Shown one piece after another: positions 18,192-27,606 of a DNA stretch of 64,000 nucleotides. Location: positions 434,001 to 498,000 of the forward strand of contig NZ_QMEJ01000003.1 in NCBI RefSeq assembly GCF_003390865.1, written 5' to 3'. The first letter of the stretch is position 1. Every line of letters starts with the position of its first letter. The translations under genes were made by a program, and so were the position numbers. The notes beneath the pieces were generated by a model that was not told where the DNA came from, made no database searches, and saw only the letters and a list, made by a program, of their open reading frames with translations. This DNA comes from Tropicimonas sp. IMCC34011. GTDB taxonomy: Bacteria > Pseudomonadota > Alphaproteobacteria > Rhodobacterales > Rhodobacteraceae.

Positions 18192-19048
18192 CAGATGCCG
18201 GCCTTCCGGCTCTCCTCAATGTAGATCTCTCTCAGGCGACGGGCGACGGGGCCGGGCGTGCCATCCCCGATCTCGCTGCCGTTGATCGAGACCACGGGCT
18301 GCACGAAAGTCGTCGCGGAGGTCACGAAGGCCTCGTCGGCGCCTTCGGCCTCCTCGACGGTGAAGGCGCGCTCCTCCACCTTCATCTGCGCCTCGCGGGC
18401 GAAACGCAGGACGGCATTGCGGGTGATTCCGGCGAGGATCTCGTTGCCCAGCTGCCGGGTCACGATGGTGCTGCCCTTGACGATGTAGGCGTTGTTGGAC
18501 GTGCCCTCGGTGACGTGACCGTCCTCGACCATCCAGGCATCGTCCGCGCCTTTGGCCTTCGCCTCCATCTTGGCCATGGAGGGGTAGAGGAGCTGGACCG
18601 TCTTGATGTCCCGCCGGCCCCAGCGGATGTCGGGAAGGGAGACGACGCGGATGCCCGTTTTGGCCGCCGGGCTCTCGATCAGCGTCTTCGTTTGCGTGAA
18701 GAGAACGATGCCGGGTGCGGCATCGGCGGGATAGGCAAAATCCCGGTCCGCCGCGCCGCGGGTGATCTGAAGGTAGACCAGTCCCTCTTCGATGCCGTTG
18801 CGCGTCACCAGCTCGCGGTGGATGTCGAGGAGTTCGTCCCTCGTGACGGGGGAGGACATCGCCAGTTCGGAGAGGGAGCGGGACAGGCGCGTGGCATGAC
18901 CGTCGAAATCGATCAGCTTGCCGCCGAGAACACTCGTCACCTCGTAGACGCCATCGGCGAAGAGGAAGCCCCGGTCGAAGACGGAGATCTTCGCGTCTTC
19001 CTCGGCGACGTAATCGCCATTGACGTAACAGATGCGGCTCATGTGCAT
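18191..19048 (-). CDS. dat: D-amino-acid transaminase (class IV, PLP)
   Basis: A 285-residue class IV aminotransferase. FDRGFLFADGVYE, the PLP-lysine region around LLYPSMAKMEAK, and VTEGTSNNAYIV are characteristic of D-alanine/D-amino-acid transaminase. It interconverts D-alanine with 2-oxoglutarate and D-glutamate with pyruvate. The ATG at 19048 overlaps the dgcA stop as TAATG; a second ATG at 19042 is an alternative start. Being in the same operon as dgcN and dgcA, it could feed D-glutamate into that pathway by consuming D-alanine or other D-amino acids. Confidence 0.88.
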   Translation of the reverse strand: MHMSRICYVNGDYVAEEDAKISVFDRGFLFADGVYEVTSVLGGKLIDFDGHATRLSRSLSELAMSSPVTRDELLDIHRELVTRNGIEEGLVYLQITRGAADRDFAYPADAAPGIVLFTQTKTLIESPAAKTGIRVVSLPDIRWGRRDIKTVQLLYPSMAKMEAKAKGADDAWMVEDGHVTEGTSNNAYIVKGSTIVTRQLGNEILAGITRNAVLRFAREAQMKVEERAFTVEEAEGADEAFVTSATTFVQPVVSINGSEIGDGTPGPVARRLREIYIEESRKAGI

Positions 19049-20013
19049 TATCCCCAGAGTTCGGGCGAGGGCGGATGGACGCCCGCCACATCGAATGTCA
19101 GCGGGGTGTCGCGGTCTTCGGCGAGGAGGAGCGGGCCGTCAAGATCGGTTACGGCCGCGCCCTGTGCGAGAAGGACCGCGGGGGCCATCGCGAGCGAGGA
19201 GCCGACCATGCAGCCCACCATGATGCCGAAGCCCATCCGCTCCGCCTCGGCCCGAAGGGCGAGCGCCTCGGTCAGGCCGCCGGTCTTGTCGAGCTTGATG
19301 TTCACGAGGTCATAGAGTCCCTCGAGCCGCCCGAGCGTGGCGCGGTCGTGAACGCTCTCGTCGGCGCATAGCGGGACGGGGCGTTCCAGCCCGCGCAGGG
19401 CCTCGTCCTCGCCCGCGGGCACGGGTTGCTCCACGAGGGTCACGCCGAGCCGGACCAGATGCGGCGCAAGGTCCCTGTAGACCTCCGGGCTCCATCCCTC
19501 GTTGGCATCGACCACGATGCGGGCCTCCGGCGCGCCTGCGCGCACCGCCTCGAGGCGGGGCATGTCGTCGGGGGTGCCGAGCTTGATCTTCAGAAGCGGG
19601 CGATGGGCGTGCCTGGCCGCCGCCGCCTGCATCTTCTCGGGCGTGTCGAGGGACAGGGTGAAGGCCGTGATCTCGGGAAGGGGGACGGCGAGCCCGGCGA
19701 TCTGCCAGGCCGGCTGACCCGCGCGCTTCGCTTCGAGATCCCAGAGCGCGCAATCCACCGCGTTGCGCGCTGCGCCGGCCGGCAGGGCCTCCTGCAGCGC
19801 GGCCCGGTCGATGCCGGCCGGCAGGCTCTCGATCTCGGCGCGGACGCTTTCCAGCGTCTCGTCGTACCGGGCGTAGGGAACGCATTCCCCCCGCCCGCGA
19901 TGACCGCCCTCCTCGACCGTCACGGTCAGGACGCGCGCCTCCGTCCGGGAGCCGCGGCTGATCGTGAAGGTCTCCGCAAGGCGGAACGTGTCCTCGGTGA
20001 CGGTGATGGCCAT
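19048..20013 (-). CDS. dgcA: N-acetyl-D-glutamate racemase (enolase superfamily)
   Basis: A 321-residue enolase-superfamily protein of the dipeptide-epimerase type. The KxK catalytic lysines are in LLKIKLG, and the metal ligands are in VVDANEGW, LVEQPVP and CADESVHD. The second-face lysine is in NIKLDKTGG. DgcA is reported to racemise N-acetyl-D-glutamate to the L form after DgcN acetylates D-glutamate. Identification rests on pairing with dgcN, since epimerase specificity cannot be read directly. The start overlaps the dgcN stop by one base (TGATG). Confidence 0.85.
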   Translation of the reverse strand: MAITVTEDTFRLAETFTISRGSRTEARVLTVTVEEGGHRGRGECVPYARYDETLESVRAEIESLPAGIDRAALQEALPAGAARNAVDCALWDLEAKRAGQPAWQIAGLAVPLPEITAFTLSLDTPEKMQAAAARHAHRPLLKIKLGTPDDMPRLEAVRAGAPEARIVVDANEGWSPEVYRDLAPHLVRLGVTLVEQPVPAGEDEALRGLERPVPLCADESVHDRATLGRLEGLYDLVNIKLDKTGGLTEALALRAEAERMGFGIMVGCMVGSSLAMAPAVLLAQGAAVTDLDGPLLLAEDRDTPLTFDVAGVHPPSPELWG

Positions 20014-21017
20014 CAGCCAAGGGCCTTCAGCGCGTCCGCCAGCCGTCCGGCGCCTTGCCGGAACGGATCGACGGTGGGCAGGCCCATGCGGTCCTCGACT
20101 TCGGCGAGATAGGCGTCTGCTTCGGCCTGATCCATTCCGTAGGTGTTGATCGAGATGCCGACGACCTCACAGCCCTCGTTCACCCGGCGGGCCATCTGGA
20201 GCGACAGGTCCCGCACCTCTTCGAGGGTGGGAAGGCCATAGCCCGGCAGACCGCGCATGTGGGTCCGCGTCGGTTCGTGACAGAGCACGAGCGCATCCGG
20301 CTGACCGCCATGGATCAGCGCCAGCGTCACGCCGGAATAGGAGGCGTGGAAAAGGCTGCCTTGCCCCTCGATCACATCCCAGTGGTCGTCGTCGTTGTCG
20401 GGCGTCAGCCATTCGACGGAGCCGGCCATGAAGTCCGCGATCACTGCATCGAGCGGGACGCCCTCGCCGGTGATGAGGATGCCGGTCTGACCGGTGGCGC
20501 GGAAGGTTGCCTTCATCCCCTTCTCGGACATCGCCTTCTCGAGGGCGAGGCCGGTATACATCTTGCCGACGGAGCAGTCGGTTCCGACCGCGAGGACGCG
20601 CTTGCCCTTGCGCTTCTCGCCGTTGGCGATCGGGTATTTCACGGTCGGCACGCGCACGTCATGGAGCGTGCGGCCCTCTTCCTTCGCGATACGGACCAGC
20701 TCGGGTTCGTCGCGCAGAAGGTTGTGCAGGCCGCTGGCGATGTCGAACCCGGCGCGCAGGGCGTCGCCCAGAACCGAGCGCCACGTCTCCGAGATGATCC
20801 CGCCACGGTTCGCCACGCCGATCACCAGCGTCTTCGCGCCGGCATCGCGCGCTTCTTCGAGGGTCATGTCCGGCAGGCGCATGTCCGCCTTGCAGCCATC
20901 GAGGCGAAGCTGGCCGATGGAGTAGTCGGGCCGCCAGTCGCGGATGCCCTGGGCGACCTTGGCGGCGAGCGGATCGGGAGCATCGCCGAGGAACAGCAGG
21001 TACGGTGTTTCGATCAT
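20013..21017 (-). CDS. dgcN: D-glutamate N-acetyltransferase DgcN (DUF1611 family)
   Basis: A 334-residue DUF1611 protein with an N-terminal Rossmann-like domain and a P-loop-like block (VLAVGTDCSVGKMYT). These proteins were long called NAD-dependent epimerases; DgcN members have been described as acetylating D-glutamate. The following dgcA and D-amino-acid transaminase support that role here. The start MIETPYLLFLGDAP at 21017 fits the family; the open frame upstream does not. It is first in a four-gene operon joined by one-base overlaps, with its promoter in the 200-base divergent gap before 21219. Confidence 0.85.
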   Translation of the reverse strand: MIETPYLLFLGDAPDPLAAKVAQGIRDWRPDYSIGQLRLDGCKADMRLPDMTLEEARDAGAKTLVIGVANRGGIISETWRSVLGDALRAGFDIASGLHNLLRDEPELVRIAKEEGRTLHDVRVPTVKYPIANGEKRKGKRVLAVGTDCSVGKMYTGLALEKAMSEKGMKATFRATGQTGILITGEGVPLDAVIADFMAGSVEWLTPDNDDDHWDVIEGQGSLFHASYSGVTLALIHGGQPDALVLCHEPTRTHMRGLPGYGLPTLEEVRDLSLQMARRVNEGCEVVGISINTYGMDQAEADAYLAEVEDRMGLPTVDPFRQGAGRLADALKALG

Positions 21018-21218
21018 GGAACGATCCCCTGAGGTATTTTCACCTGCGTATCGCGAGCGCCGCGGCGACGTCCAGCGCATCCTTGATCAAACGGTGCCCG
21101 AACTTCGTGCGCTTTTTTCACGAGAGTCGGAACCTAAAGGCCGGACGGGCATTTGGCCCCCCGAAAGGCGCCGAAGGAGTGCGCTGAACCGATAACCGGA
21201 ACAGGTGGACGCCGCTTC

Positions 21219-21932
21219 ATGAAACACACCGCCCTGCTCGTGGTCACGTCACATGACGAGACGAGCGAGTCCGGGCACGAGACCGGCTTCGACTTTCAGG
21301 AAGTCGCCGCCATTTACATCCGGCTTCGCGAGGCCGGACTTGCCGTCCGCTTCGCATCCCCCAAGGGGGGCAAGCCGTCGGCCAACAGTTCCAGCACAGA
21401 TGCATTCGAACGATCCGGCGCCGTCGATCTTTTCCTCGGGGACGCGCGGGCCGTTGCTGCCCTCAGCGACACGGCGACCCTCGGGGACGTGGACGCGACG
21501 CGGTTCGACGCCCTGATCCTTGCCGGCGGTCCCGGCGCCCTGCACGACTTTCCGGGCGACAGCACTTTGGCGCGGCTTGCCGGGACGCTCTGGGACCGCG
21601 GCGCGATTGTCAGCGGGATCGGATGCGGCATCGCGGGCCTCTTGGGCGCGCGCCGGCATGACGGGTTGCCCCTTCTGGCGGGCAAGAGCCTGACCGGGCC
21701 CGTGGCCGCCGAATTGACCGAGATCGGCGCGGCGCGATCGGATGCCGCCGTGAACCTGCCCGGCAGCCTCGCGGATTCCACCATGACATGCACCCACGGC
21801 CCCCCGGGGGAGCCCTACGTCGTGTCCGACGGTCGGCTGATCACGGGACAGAACGCGGCCTCCGCCTCCGAGGTGGCCCTTCAGATCCTCGACGCCATCG
21901 ACGCCTTCCCGCGGGAGGCGGCCACCGCCTGA
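21219..21932 (+). CDS. DJ-1/PfpI (type 1 glutamine amidotransferase-like) protein
   Basis: A 237-residue protein of the Hsp31-like branch: LVVTSHDE at the start, LILAGGPGALHDFPGD, and a nucleophile elbow at GIGCGIAG with C136. In most active members the elbow Cys is followed by His; here it is Gly, so classical chaperone/glyoxalase activity is doubtful. The start at 21219 is the family start. It is divergent from dgcN and converges with accA with about 20 bases between them. A link to the D-glutamate operon through a shared promoter region is possible but unproved. Confidence 0.8.
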   Translation: MKHTALLVVTSHDETSESGHETGFDFQEVAAIYIRLREAGLAVRFASPKGGKPSANSSSTDAFERSGAVDLFLGDARAVAALSDTATLGDVDATRFDALILAGGPGALHDFPGDSTLARLAGTLWDRGAIVSGIGCGIAGLLGARRHDGLPLLAGKSLTGPVAAELTEIGAARSDAAVNLPGSLADSTMTCTHGPPGEPYVVSDGRLITGQNAASASEVALQILDAIDAFPREAATA

Positions 21933-21951
21933 GCGGAGTCGCCTTGGGGTA

Positions 21952-22914
21952 TCAGGCTGCGAGACCCTTCGATCCCATGCCGATGAACTTCTGGCGACGA
22001 TCGGCGATCAGGGCCTTGCGATCCATGCCGGACATCTCCTCCAGCATCGCCTCGATGGCATCGCCGACGGCATTGACGGCGTCCTTGGCGTGGCGATGGG
22101 CGCCGCCGAGCGGCTCCTTCACGATGCGGTCGATGACGCCGAGCTTCTGCAGGTCCTGCGCGGTGAGCCGAAGCGCGCCGGCCGCCTCGCGCATCTTTTC
22201 CGCATCCTTCCACAGGATCGACGCGCAGCCCTCGGGGGAGATGACCGAGTAGATCGAGTGCTCCAGCATCGCGATGCGGTTCGCCGTGGCAAAGGCGACG
22301 GCCCCGCCGGAGCCGCCTTCGCCGATGATCACGGATGCCAGCGGCACGCCGAGGGAGAGGCATTTCTGGGTCGACCGGGCAATGGCCTCGGACTGGCCGC
22401 GCTCCTCGGCGCCCTTGCCGGGATAGGCGCCGGGGGTGTCCACCAGCGTGATGAGGGGCAGGCCGAAGCGGTCGGCGAGGTCCATCAGGCGGATCGCCTT
22501 GCGGTAGCCCTCCGGCCGCGCCATGCCGAAATTGTGCTCGATCCGGGTGCGTGTATCGTGGCCCTTCTCATGGCCCAGAACCACGACCGGCGTGCCCCTG
22601 AACCGCGCGAGGCCGCCCATGACCGCGTAATCGTCGGCAAAGGTCCGGTCGCCGGCGAGGGGGGTGAATTCCTCGAACAGCTGGTCCACGTAGACCCGGC
22701 AATGAGGCCGCTCCGGGTGTCGCGCGACCTGGCATTTCTGCCAGGGCGTGAGGGACGAATAGAGGTCCTTCTTGATCGTCGCGGCCTTGGTGTCGAGGCC
22801 CTTGGCTTCGGCTTCGACATCCATGCCCTCGTTGGACCTGGCGAGCGCGCGCAGCTCCTCGGCCTTGCCTTCGATCTCGGCGAGGCCCTTCTCGAATTCG
22901 AGGTAGTTCGTCAT
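21952..22914 (-). CDS. accA: Acetyl-CoA carboxylase carboxyltransferase alpha subunit
   Basis: A 320-residue protein with the AccA signature blocks: [14 protein letters not shown] at the start, [38 protein letters not shown] and [21 protein letters not shown]. Together with AccD it transfers the carboxyl group from biotin to acetyl-CoA, the first committed step of fatty acid synthesis. The start at 22914 ([11 protein letters not shown]) is the family start. It stands as a single gene between convergent and divergent neighbours. Confidence 0.97.
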   Translation of the reverse strand: MTNYLEFEKGLAEIEGKAEELRALARSNEGMDVEAEAKGLDTKAATIKKDLYSSLTPWQKCQVARHPERPHCRVYVDQLFEEFTPLAGDRTFADDYAVMGGLARFRGTPVVVLGHEKGHDTRTRIEHNFGMARPEGYRKAIRLMDLADRFGLPLITLVDTPGAYPGKGAEERGQSEAIARSTQKCLSLGVPLASVIIGEGGSGGAVAFATANRIAMLEHSIYSVISPEGCASILWKDAEKMREAAGALRLTAQDLQKLGVIDRIVKEPLGGAHRHAKDAVNAVGDAIEAMLEEMSGMDRKALIADRRQKFIGMGSKGLAA

Positions 22915-23074
22915 GCGGCATCCTCCGTGGTCGCACGGCATATAGACCGTGCAGGCCCTCGGCTTCAATCGCTCCGGCGGCGCGGTCGCTTCATTCCCTC
23001 CCTGCCTTCGCCACAATCGAGCCCGGTTCTGGGTCTAGAGAGAATGACGATAGGTCAACTCCGAGGGTGAGATC

Positions 23075-23998
23075 ATGTCGAGCAGGGTCGTTGGGGGACG
23101 TCTGCGCCGCACGATGTTCGCGATCGCGGGACTGGTGGGACTGTCCGCCCTCGCGCTCGCGGTGTTTGCGGTGCTGAACGTGCCGGTTCCGCAGAAGGTC
23201 GCGCCATGGCTGGCGACGGGCTTGGAGACCGGGGAGGTCGTGCAGGTCGACCTGTCGGCGCCCGTGCCTCTGCCTGACGGGCGGACCGCGCTTCTCCTCC
23301 TTCCTCCGGAAGACACGGCGGCCGACGCTGCCGTGGGTGCGCTTCTCCTGGACGGCCCCGTGACGGACGCGACCCTTGGGCCGCTTCTCGGCAGCATTCG
23401 GGCCACAGGTCCGCGCGGCCCGGTCGTGCAGCGTCCCATGGGTCGCCTCGTTCCGGCGCCGGCGGAGCTGGCTGCGGCGGCGGGGCCCCACGTGATCGCA
23501 CGCGCCATTCTGCCCGGCGGCTTTCCCGTCTGGACGCGGCTTGCCGGGACCGCCTTCGGGATTGCCGGTCTCATGATGCTGATCGGTCTCATTGCGCGGC
23601 CCGGCCAGAGAGCCGCAGTCGAGGAGGAGATCCCTGTCGAGCGGATCGCGCCCTACGTGCCCCAGATGGCGGCCGGGACCGATGGCGCCGGCCTCGTTCG
23701 GGCCATGCTGGAGCCGAAGACAGACGCTGCCGGCCTCGGGCCTGCGCCCGTGGCCGCTCATCCGCCGCGTGCGTCGGCCGCGTCGGAGGTGATGGCCGAG
23801 GCGGCCTGCCTTGCGAAATCAGGGGCGACGACGCCGCGGACCGGCCCTTTCGAAACGCGGCCCTGCCGCAAGGTGGATGGAGCGTTCCTGTCCTCCGCGC
23901 GCCTCGCCCCGGCGGAGCCGGAGCTGAAGCTGTCCCGCCGGGCAAGCGCGAAGCTCGACAAGGACCCCTTCGTCCAGCGCCTCGCGCGGATGACGTAA
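23075..23998 (+). CDS. Unknown membrane protein with two transmembrane segments
   Basis: A 307-residue protein I do not recognise. It has a hydrophobic segment near residues 15-36 (MFAIAGLVGLSALALAVFAVL) and a second near 157-173 (LAGTAFGIAGLMMLIGL). The roughly 120 residues between them probably form a periplasmic loop, followed by an Ala/Pro-rich cytoplasmic tail ending FVQRLARMT. A gagggtgaga ribosome site precedes the ATG. It converges with mipZ with one base between stops. A role near the cell-division regulator is conceivable only from position. Confidence 0.75.
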   Translation: MSSRVVGGRLRRTMFAIAGLVGLSALALAVFAVLNVPVPQKVAPWLATGLETGEVVQVDLSAPVPLPDGRTALLLLPPEDTAADAAVGALLLDGPVTDATLGPLLGSIRATGPRGPVVQRPMGRLVPAPAELAAAAGPHVIARAILPGGFPVWTRLAGTAFGIAGLMMLIGLIARPGQRAAVEEEIPVERIAPYVPQMAAGTDGAGLVRAMLEPKTDAAGLGPAPVAAHPPRASAASEVMAEAACLAKSGATTPRTGPFETRPCRKVDGAFLSSARLAPAEPELKLSRRASAKLDKDPFVQRLARMT

Positions 23999-23999
23999 G

Positions 24000-24800
24000 T
24001 CAGAAGTCGGGCGTGATGTCCGGCAGATCGAGCGCGGTGATCAGGTCGCGCAGCTCCTGACGCGCGGCGACATTGCTCATGTTGAGCCTCTCGACGCCCA
24101 CATCCTTGAGATCGAGCAGGGTCAGGCCCCGCGGAAACAGTTCGCGGAAGATCACCCGCTCCGAGAAGCCGGGCGCCACGCGGAAGCCGATCCGCTTGGA
24201 CAGACGCTCCAGGGCCTCGCCGACCTTCTTCTTGTTGTGCATCTGCTGGGCGCCGAGCCGGTTGCGCGTCACCACCCAGTCGATGGGGGGCAGCCCCGCC
24301 TGCGCCCGCACCTGCCGCGCCGACCAAACCATTTCCGAGTAGACCGAGGGGCCGAGGATCTTCCCGTCCGGACCGGTCCGCGCGAGCAGATCGAAATCCA
24401 CGAAGCTGTCGTTGAGCGGAGTGATCAGCGTATCGGCCAGCGAATGGGCAACCTGGCTCAGCCGCGTATGGCTGCCGGGGCAGTCGATCAGGATGAACTC
24501 CATCTCGCCTTCGAGTGCCTGGACCGCGGCGGAGAGGCGACGGTCCGAGGGGTTCTCTCCCTCACGGGCGGCTTCGGCCTCCGGCAGATCGGCATGGAGC
24601 GGCATCGCGAGATCCAGCGATCTGGAGGCAACGAAGGCGGCCCGGTTGTCCATGTACCGCCCGAGGCTGCGCTGACGCAGGTCGAGGTCCAGCGTGCCGA
24701 CCTTGCGCCCCATGCGCGCGAGCGCCGTCGCGACATGCATCGACGTGGTCGACTTGCCCGACCCGCCCTTCTCGTTTCCGACGACGATGATATGCGCCAC
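24000..24800 (-). CDS. mipZ: Division-plane positioning ATPase MipZ (ParA family)
   Basis: A 266-residue ParA/MinD-type ATPase with a deviant Walker A motif, EKGGSGKSTT at residues 10-19, and LDLDLRQRSLGRYMDNR, which is typical of MipZ. MipZ forms a gradient from the ParB-bound poles and inhibits FtsZ assembly there, placing division at midcell. The start is a GTG at 24800 with ggggga upstream; the extension beyond it has no family features. It is followed by the SLC13 gene in a tandem, unrelated arrangement. Confidence 0.92.
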   Translation of the reverse strand: MAHIIVVGNEKGGSGKSTTSMHVATALARMGRKVGTLDLDLRQRSLGRYMDNRAAFVASRSLDLAMPLHADLPEAEAAREGENPSDRRLSAAVQALEGEMEFILIDCPGSHTRLSQVAHSLADTLITPLNDSFVDFDLLARTGPDGKILGPSVYSEMVWSARQVRAQAGLPPIDWVVTRNRLGAQQMHNKKKVGEALERLSKRIGFRVAPGFSERVIFRELFPRGLTLLDLKDVGVERLNMSNVAARQELRDLITALDLPDITPDF

Positions 24801-24903
24801 GGCCAGATGGTCCCCCGCGATTTTCAGCGGTTTTCGGCCGACGGGGCGGGGGCTGCAAGGGGGCAACCGCAACCAAAATCGCTCTCGTTGCAGCGATGGC
24901 GCG

Positions 24904-26709
24904 TCAGCCCGGCTGAAGCGGGAAGAAGACGGAGATGGCCAGAATGGATGCAAACCCCACGATGATGTTCATCGGGACACCGATCCTGAGGAAGTCGGTG
25001 AAGCGATACCCGCCGGCGCCGTAGACCAGCGTGTTCGTCTGATAGCCGATGGGCGTTGCGAAGCTGGCGGAGGCCGCGAACATCACCGCGATGACGAAGG
25101 GCCGCGGATCGAGGCCGAGACCTGCCGCAAGGGAGATCACGAGAGGCGTCAGGATCACGGCGACGGCGTTGTTCGTCACCGTCTCTGTCAGCACCGACGC
25201 GACGAAATAGACGACGACGAGGGTCATGAACGGCGAGAGGCCCTGCATCAGCGGCATCAGCCAGCCGACAAGCGTCTCGACCGCGCCCGTCGTCTCGAGG
25301 CCCGCGCCGACGATCAGCATGGAGAAGATGAGGACGAGGATCGATGCATCGATGGATCCCCACGCCTCGTCGCTGTCGATGCACCGCATGACGAGGATGC
25401 CGGCCACCGCGATCAGCGCGAGAAGTCCGATCGGCATCACCCCGAGCGCGGCGAGGATCACGACCGCCCCGAGCGCCAGGAGCGCCAGCGGAGCCTGTTT
25501 CCGGCGATAGGCCCGGCCCGCCGGCGTGGTGATCGAGACCATGTCCCCCGATTGTCCGAGGCGCTCGAACGCATCGGGAGGCCCTTGCAGCAACAGCTTG
25601 TCAGACGGGCGTAGGCGCAGCGTCAGAAGGTCCGGGCCGGGGATGTGCTGGTGCCGGTGCGCGCCGAGGATCCGGATGCCGAGCCGGCTCTCGATGGCGA
25701 TGTCCGCGAGCCGGGGGCGTGTCTTGGTCCGGAGCGGCGTCAGGATGGCCTCGGCGGTCATCAGGTCCTCGGACCGCTCCGGCCGACCCAGGCCCCGGAA
25801 ACCGACGCGCACACCTTGTGCCTCCGACAGCGTCAGGAGTTCCGAGGTCGATGCGCGGACGATCACGGCGTCGCCTTTGCGCAGCTCACGCTCCTCGAGA
25901 TTGGTGCGCTCCGTGGTCTTGCCGCGGCGCACGCCGGTCACGCGCACGTTCTTGGGCTGGAACGGCTTCGCCTGTCCCAAAAGGATCCCGATGAGAGGCG
26001 AGCCGTCGATGATGTGCACCTCGGAGAGGAACTCGGTCTCCTCGGGCATGGCGGATGCGCCGGTGCCGGCCCGGTCGGGCAGGAGCCGCCCGCCGATGAA
26101 GACCATCACGAGCGTCCCCGCGATCGCCGTGACGATGCCGACCGGCGCGATGGCGAAGATTGAAAGCGGCTCCATTCCGACCTCCCGCGCGATACCGTCC
26201 ACCAGGAGGTTCGTCGACGTGCCGATGAGGGTCAGAGTGCCGCCGAGGATGGCGGCGTAGGACAGGGGGATCAGCAGCTTGGTCGGCGCGATGCCGAGAT
26301 TCGTCGCGAGCCTGATCGCCACCGGGATCAGCACCAGGACCACTGGCGTGTTGTTCACGAAGGCGGAGGCGACGATCGTGGCGGAGAGAAAACCCGCCGT
26401 GGCAAGGATCGGGCGCGTGCCGGCCCGCGAGATCACGATGTTGGCCAGCGCGTCGAGCAGCCCTGTGCGCACGAGCGCGCCCGACAGGACGAACATCGCC
26501 GCGATGGTGATCGGTGCGGAGTTGGAAAAGACCGCCATCGCGTCATCCGCCGAGACATAGCCGATCGTGATGAACACCGCAGCGGCCGCCGCCGCCGTGA
26601 CGTCCGGCGGGTAGCGTTCCCAGATGAAGGCCGCGAAGAGCACGACGAGTAGACCGAGCGACACCAGATCGGCGTGCTCGTTCAGGATCGTTTGAAGGAT
26701 ATCAAGCAT
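24904..26709 (-). CDS. SLC13-family anion transporter with RCK_C (TrkA-C) domains
   Basis: A 601-residue integral membrane protein. The two halves carry the sodium-coupled anion-site motifs: GTSTNLLV in the first and TPIGYQTNTLV in the second. Between them is a cytoplasmic region (about 210-400) with two RCK_C-like domains (VRVTGVRRGKTTERTNLEERELRKGDAVIV and LRPSDKLLLQG). Relatives carry sulfate, dicarboxylates or other anions; substrate cannot be assigned. The start MLDILQTILNEHADL at 26709 is chosen because the hydrophobic family region begins there. Confidence 0.9.
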   Translation of the reverse strand: MLDILQTILNEHADLVSLGLLVVLFAAFIWERYPPDVTAAAAAAVFITIGYVSADDAMAVFSNSAPITIAAMFVLSGALVRTGLLDALANIVISRAGTRPILATAGFLSATIVASAFVNNTPVVLVLIPVAIRLATNLGIAPTKLLIPLSYAAILGGTLTLIGTSTNLLVDGIAREVGMEPLSIFAIAPVGIVTAIAGTLVMVFIGGRLLPDRAGTGASAMPEETEFLSEVHIIDGSPLIGILLGQAKPFQPKNVRVTGVRRGKTTERTNLEERELRKGDAVIVRASTSELLTLSEAQGVRVGFRGLGRPERSEDLMTAEAILTPLRTKTRPRLADIAIESRLGIRILGAHRHQHIPGPDLLTLRLRPSDKLLLQGPPDAFERLGQSGDMVSITTPAGRAYRRKQAPLALLALGAVVILAALGVMPIGLLALIAVAGILVMRCIDSDEAWGSIDASILVLIFSMLIVGAGLETTGAVETLVGWLMPLMQGLSPFMTLVVVYFVASVLTETVTNNAVAVILTPLVISLAAGLGLDPRPFVIAVMFAASASFATPIGYQTNTLVYGAGGYRFTDFLRIGVPMNIIVGFASILAISVFFPLQPG

Positions 26710-26881
26710 GGACCGTCGCCATATGCCGGGCGGCTGGACCCACGGGATGCCGGCAGCATGCCCGTGGTGCATCGTTCTGCAACGCGGCTGCCGGTCACCC
26801 GGATCCAGCGTCGCTCGTCTTCGGGCCGGGAAATACCCGATCGATCCGGCACTGACCACGCATCACGCAAGAAGGATGCCG

Positions 26882-26916
26882 AAAAAAGACGCCCCGGCGG
26901 AGGATCCGCCGGGGCG
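26882..26916 (-). terminator. Rho-independent terminator after rpmE
   Basis: CGCCCCGGCGGA at 26890-26901 pairs perfectly with TCCGCCGGGGCG at 26905-26916. On the minus strand it is followed by a T run (26882-26887), 28 bases beyond the rpmE stop. It closes the rpsP-to-rpmE block. Confidence 0.9.
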
Positions 26917-26943
26917 CTGGTCTTGCATCGCAGGGAGGCCTTC

Positions 26944-27165
26944 TCAGAAGCCGAGACCTGCGTACTTGTTCTTGAACTTGGAGACGCGGCCGCCCTGGTC
27001 CATCAGGCGGGTCGAGCCGCCGGTCCAGGCCGGGTGGGACGTCGGGTCGATGTCGAGGGTGAGCTGATCGCCCTCTGCGCCCCAGGTCGACTTCATCTGA
27101 ACGACGGTGCCATCGGTCATCTTGACGTCGATGAGATGGTAGTCGGGATGGATTTCCTTTTTCAT
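26944..27165 (-). CDS. rpmE: 50S ribosomal protein L31 (zinc-free form)
   Basis: A 73-residue bL31 starting [19 protein letters not shown]. It has no cysteine, so it is the form lacking the CxxC zinc site and should not be zinc-regulated. It follows rplS by 11 bases and is the last gene before the strong terminator at 26882. Confidence 0.96.
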   Translation of the reverse strand: MKKEIHPDYHLIDVKMTDGTVVQMKSTWGAEGDQLTLDIDPTSHPAWTGGSTRLMDQGGRVSKFKNKYAGLGF

Positions 27166-27176
27166 CGCGTCTCTCC

Positions 27177-27554
27177 TCAGGCTTCTTTCTTCGGCTTGTA
27201 GCCGGTGTCCTCGGCGATCCGGGCGGATTTGCCACGGCGCGACCGCAGGTAGTACAGCTTCGAGCGACGCACCCGACCGCGGCGGATCACGGTGATGCTG
27301 TCGATGTTCGTGGAGAACAGCGGGAAGACGCGCTCGACGCCCTCGCCGAAGCTGATCTTCCGAACGGTGAAGCTGCCTGCGATGCCGGCGCCGTTCTTGC
27401 GGGAGATGCACACACCTTCGTAGTTCTGCACACGGCTGCGCGTGCCCTCGGTCACCTTGTAACCGACGCGGATGGTGTCGCCCGCCTTGAAATCGGGAAT
27501 GGTCTTGTCGAGACCGGCGATCTGCTCGGCCTCGAGTTCTGCGATCAGATTCAT
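27177..27554 (-). CDS. rplS: 50S ribosomal protein L19
   Basis: A 125-residue bL19: [48 protein letters not shown] and [16 protein letters not shown] are the standard blocks. It contacts 16S rRNA at the subunit interface. It lies between trmD and rpmE, the usual order. The start at 27554 is the family start; the frame runs 32 codons further upstream without similarity. Confidence 0.97.
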   Translation of the reverse strand: MNLIAELEAEQIAGLDKTIPDFKAGDTIRVGYKVTEGTRSRVQNYEGVCISRKNGAGIAGSFTVRKISFGEGVERVFPLFSTNIDSITVIRRGRVRRSKLYYLRSRRGKSARIAEDTGYKPKKEA

Positions 27555-27606
27555 CTGTCGCTCCTCATGTTGCCCGCGGTTTTTGTCCGCGAAGGTGTCT
27601 GCGCCC

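Noticed and set aside
21083-21095. TTGATCAA as an FNR-type site upstream of dgcN
   Set aside because: FNR sites need a spacer between the half-sites; this is a contiguous palindrome and no oxygen-linked gene is adjacent.
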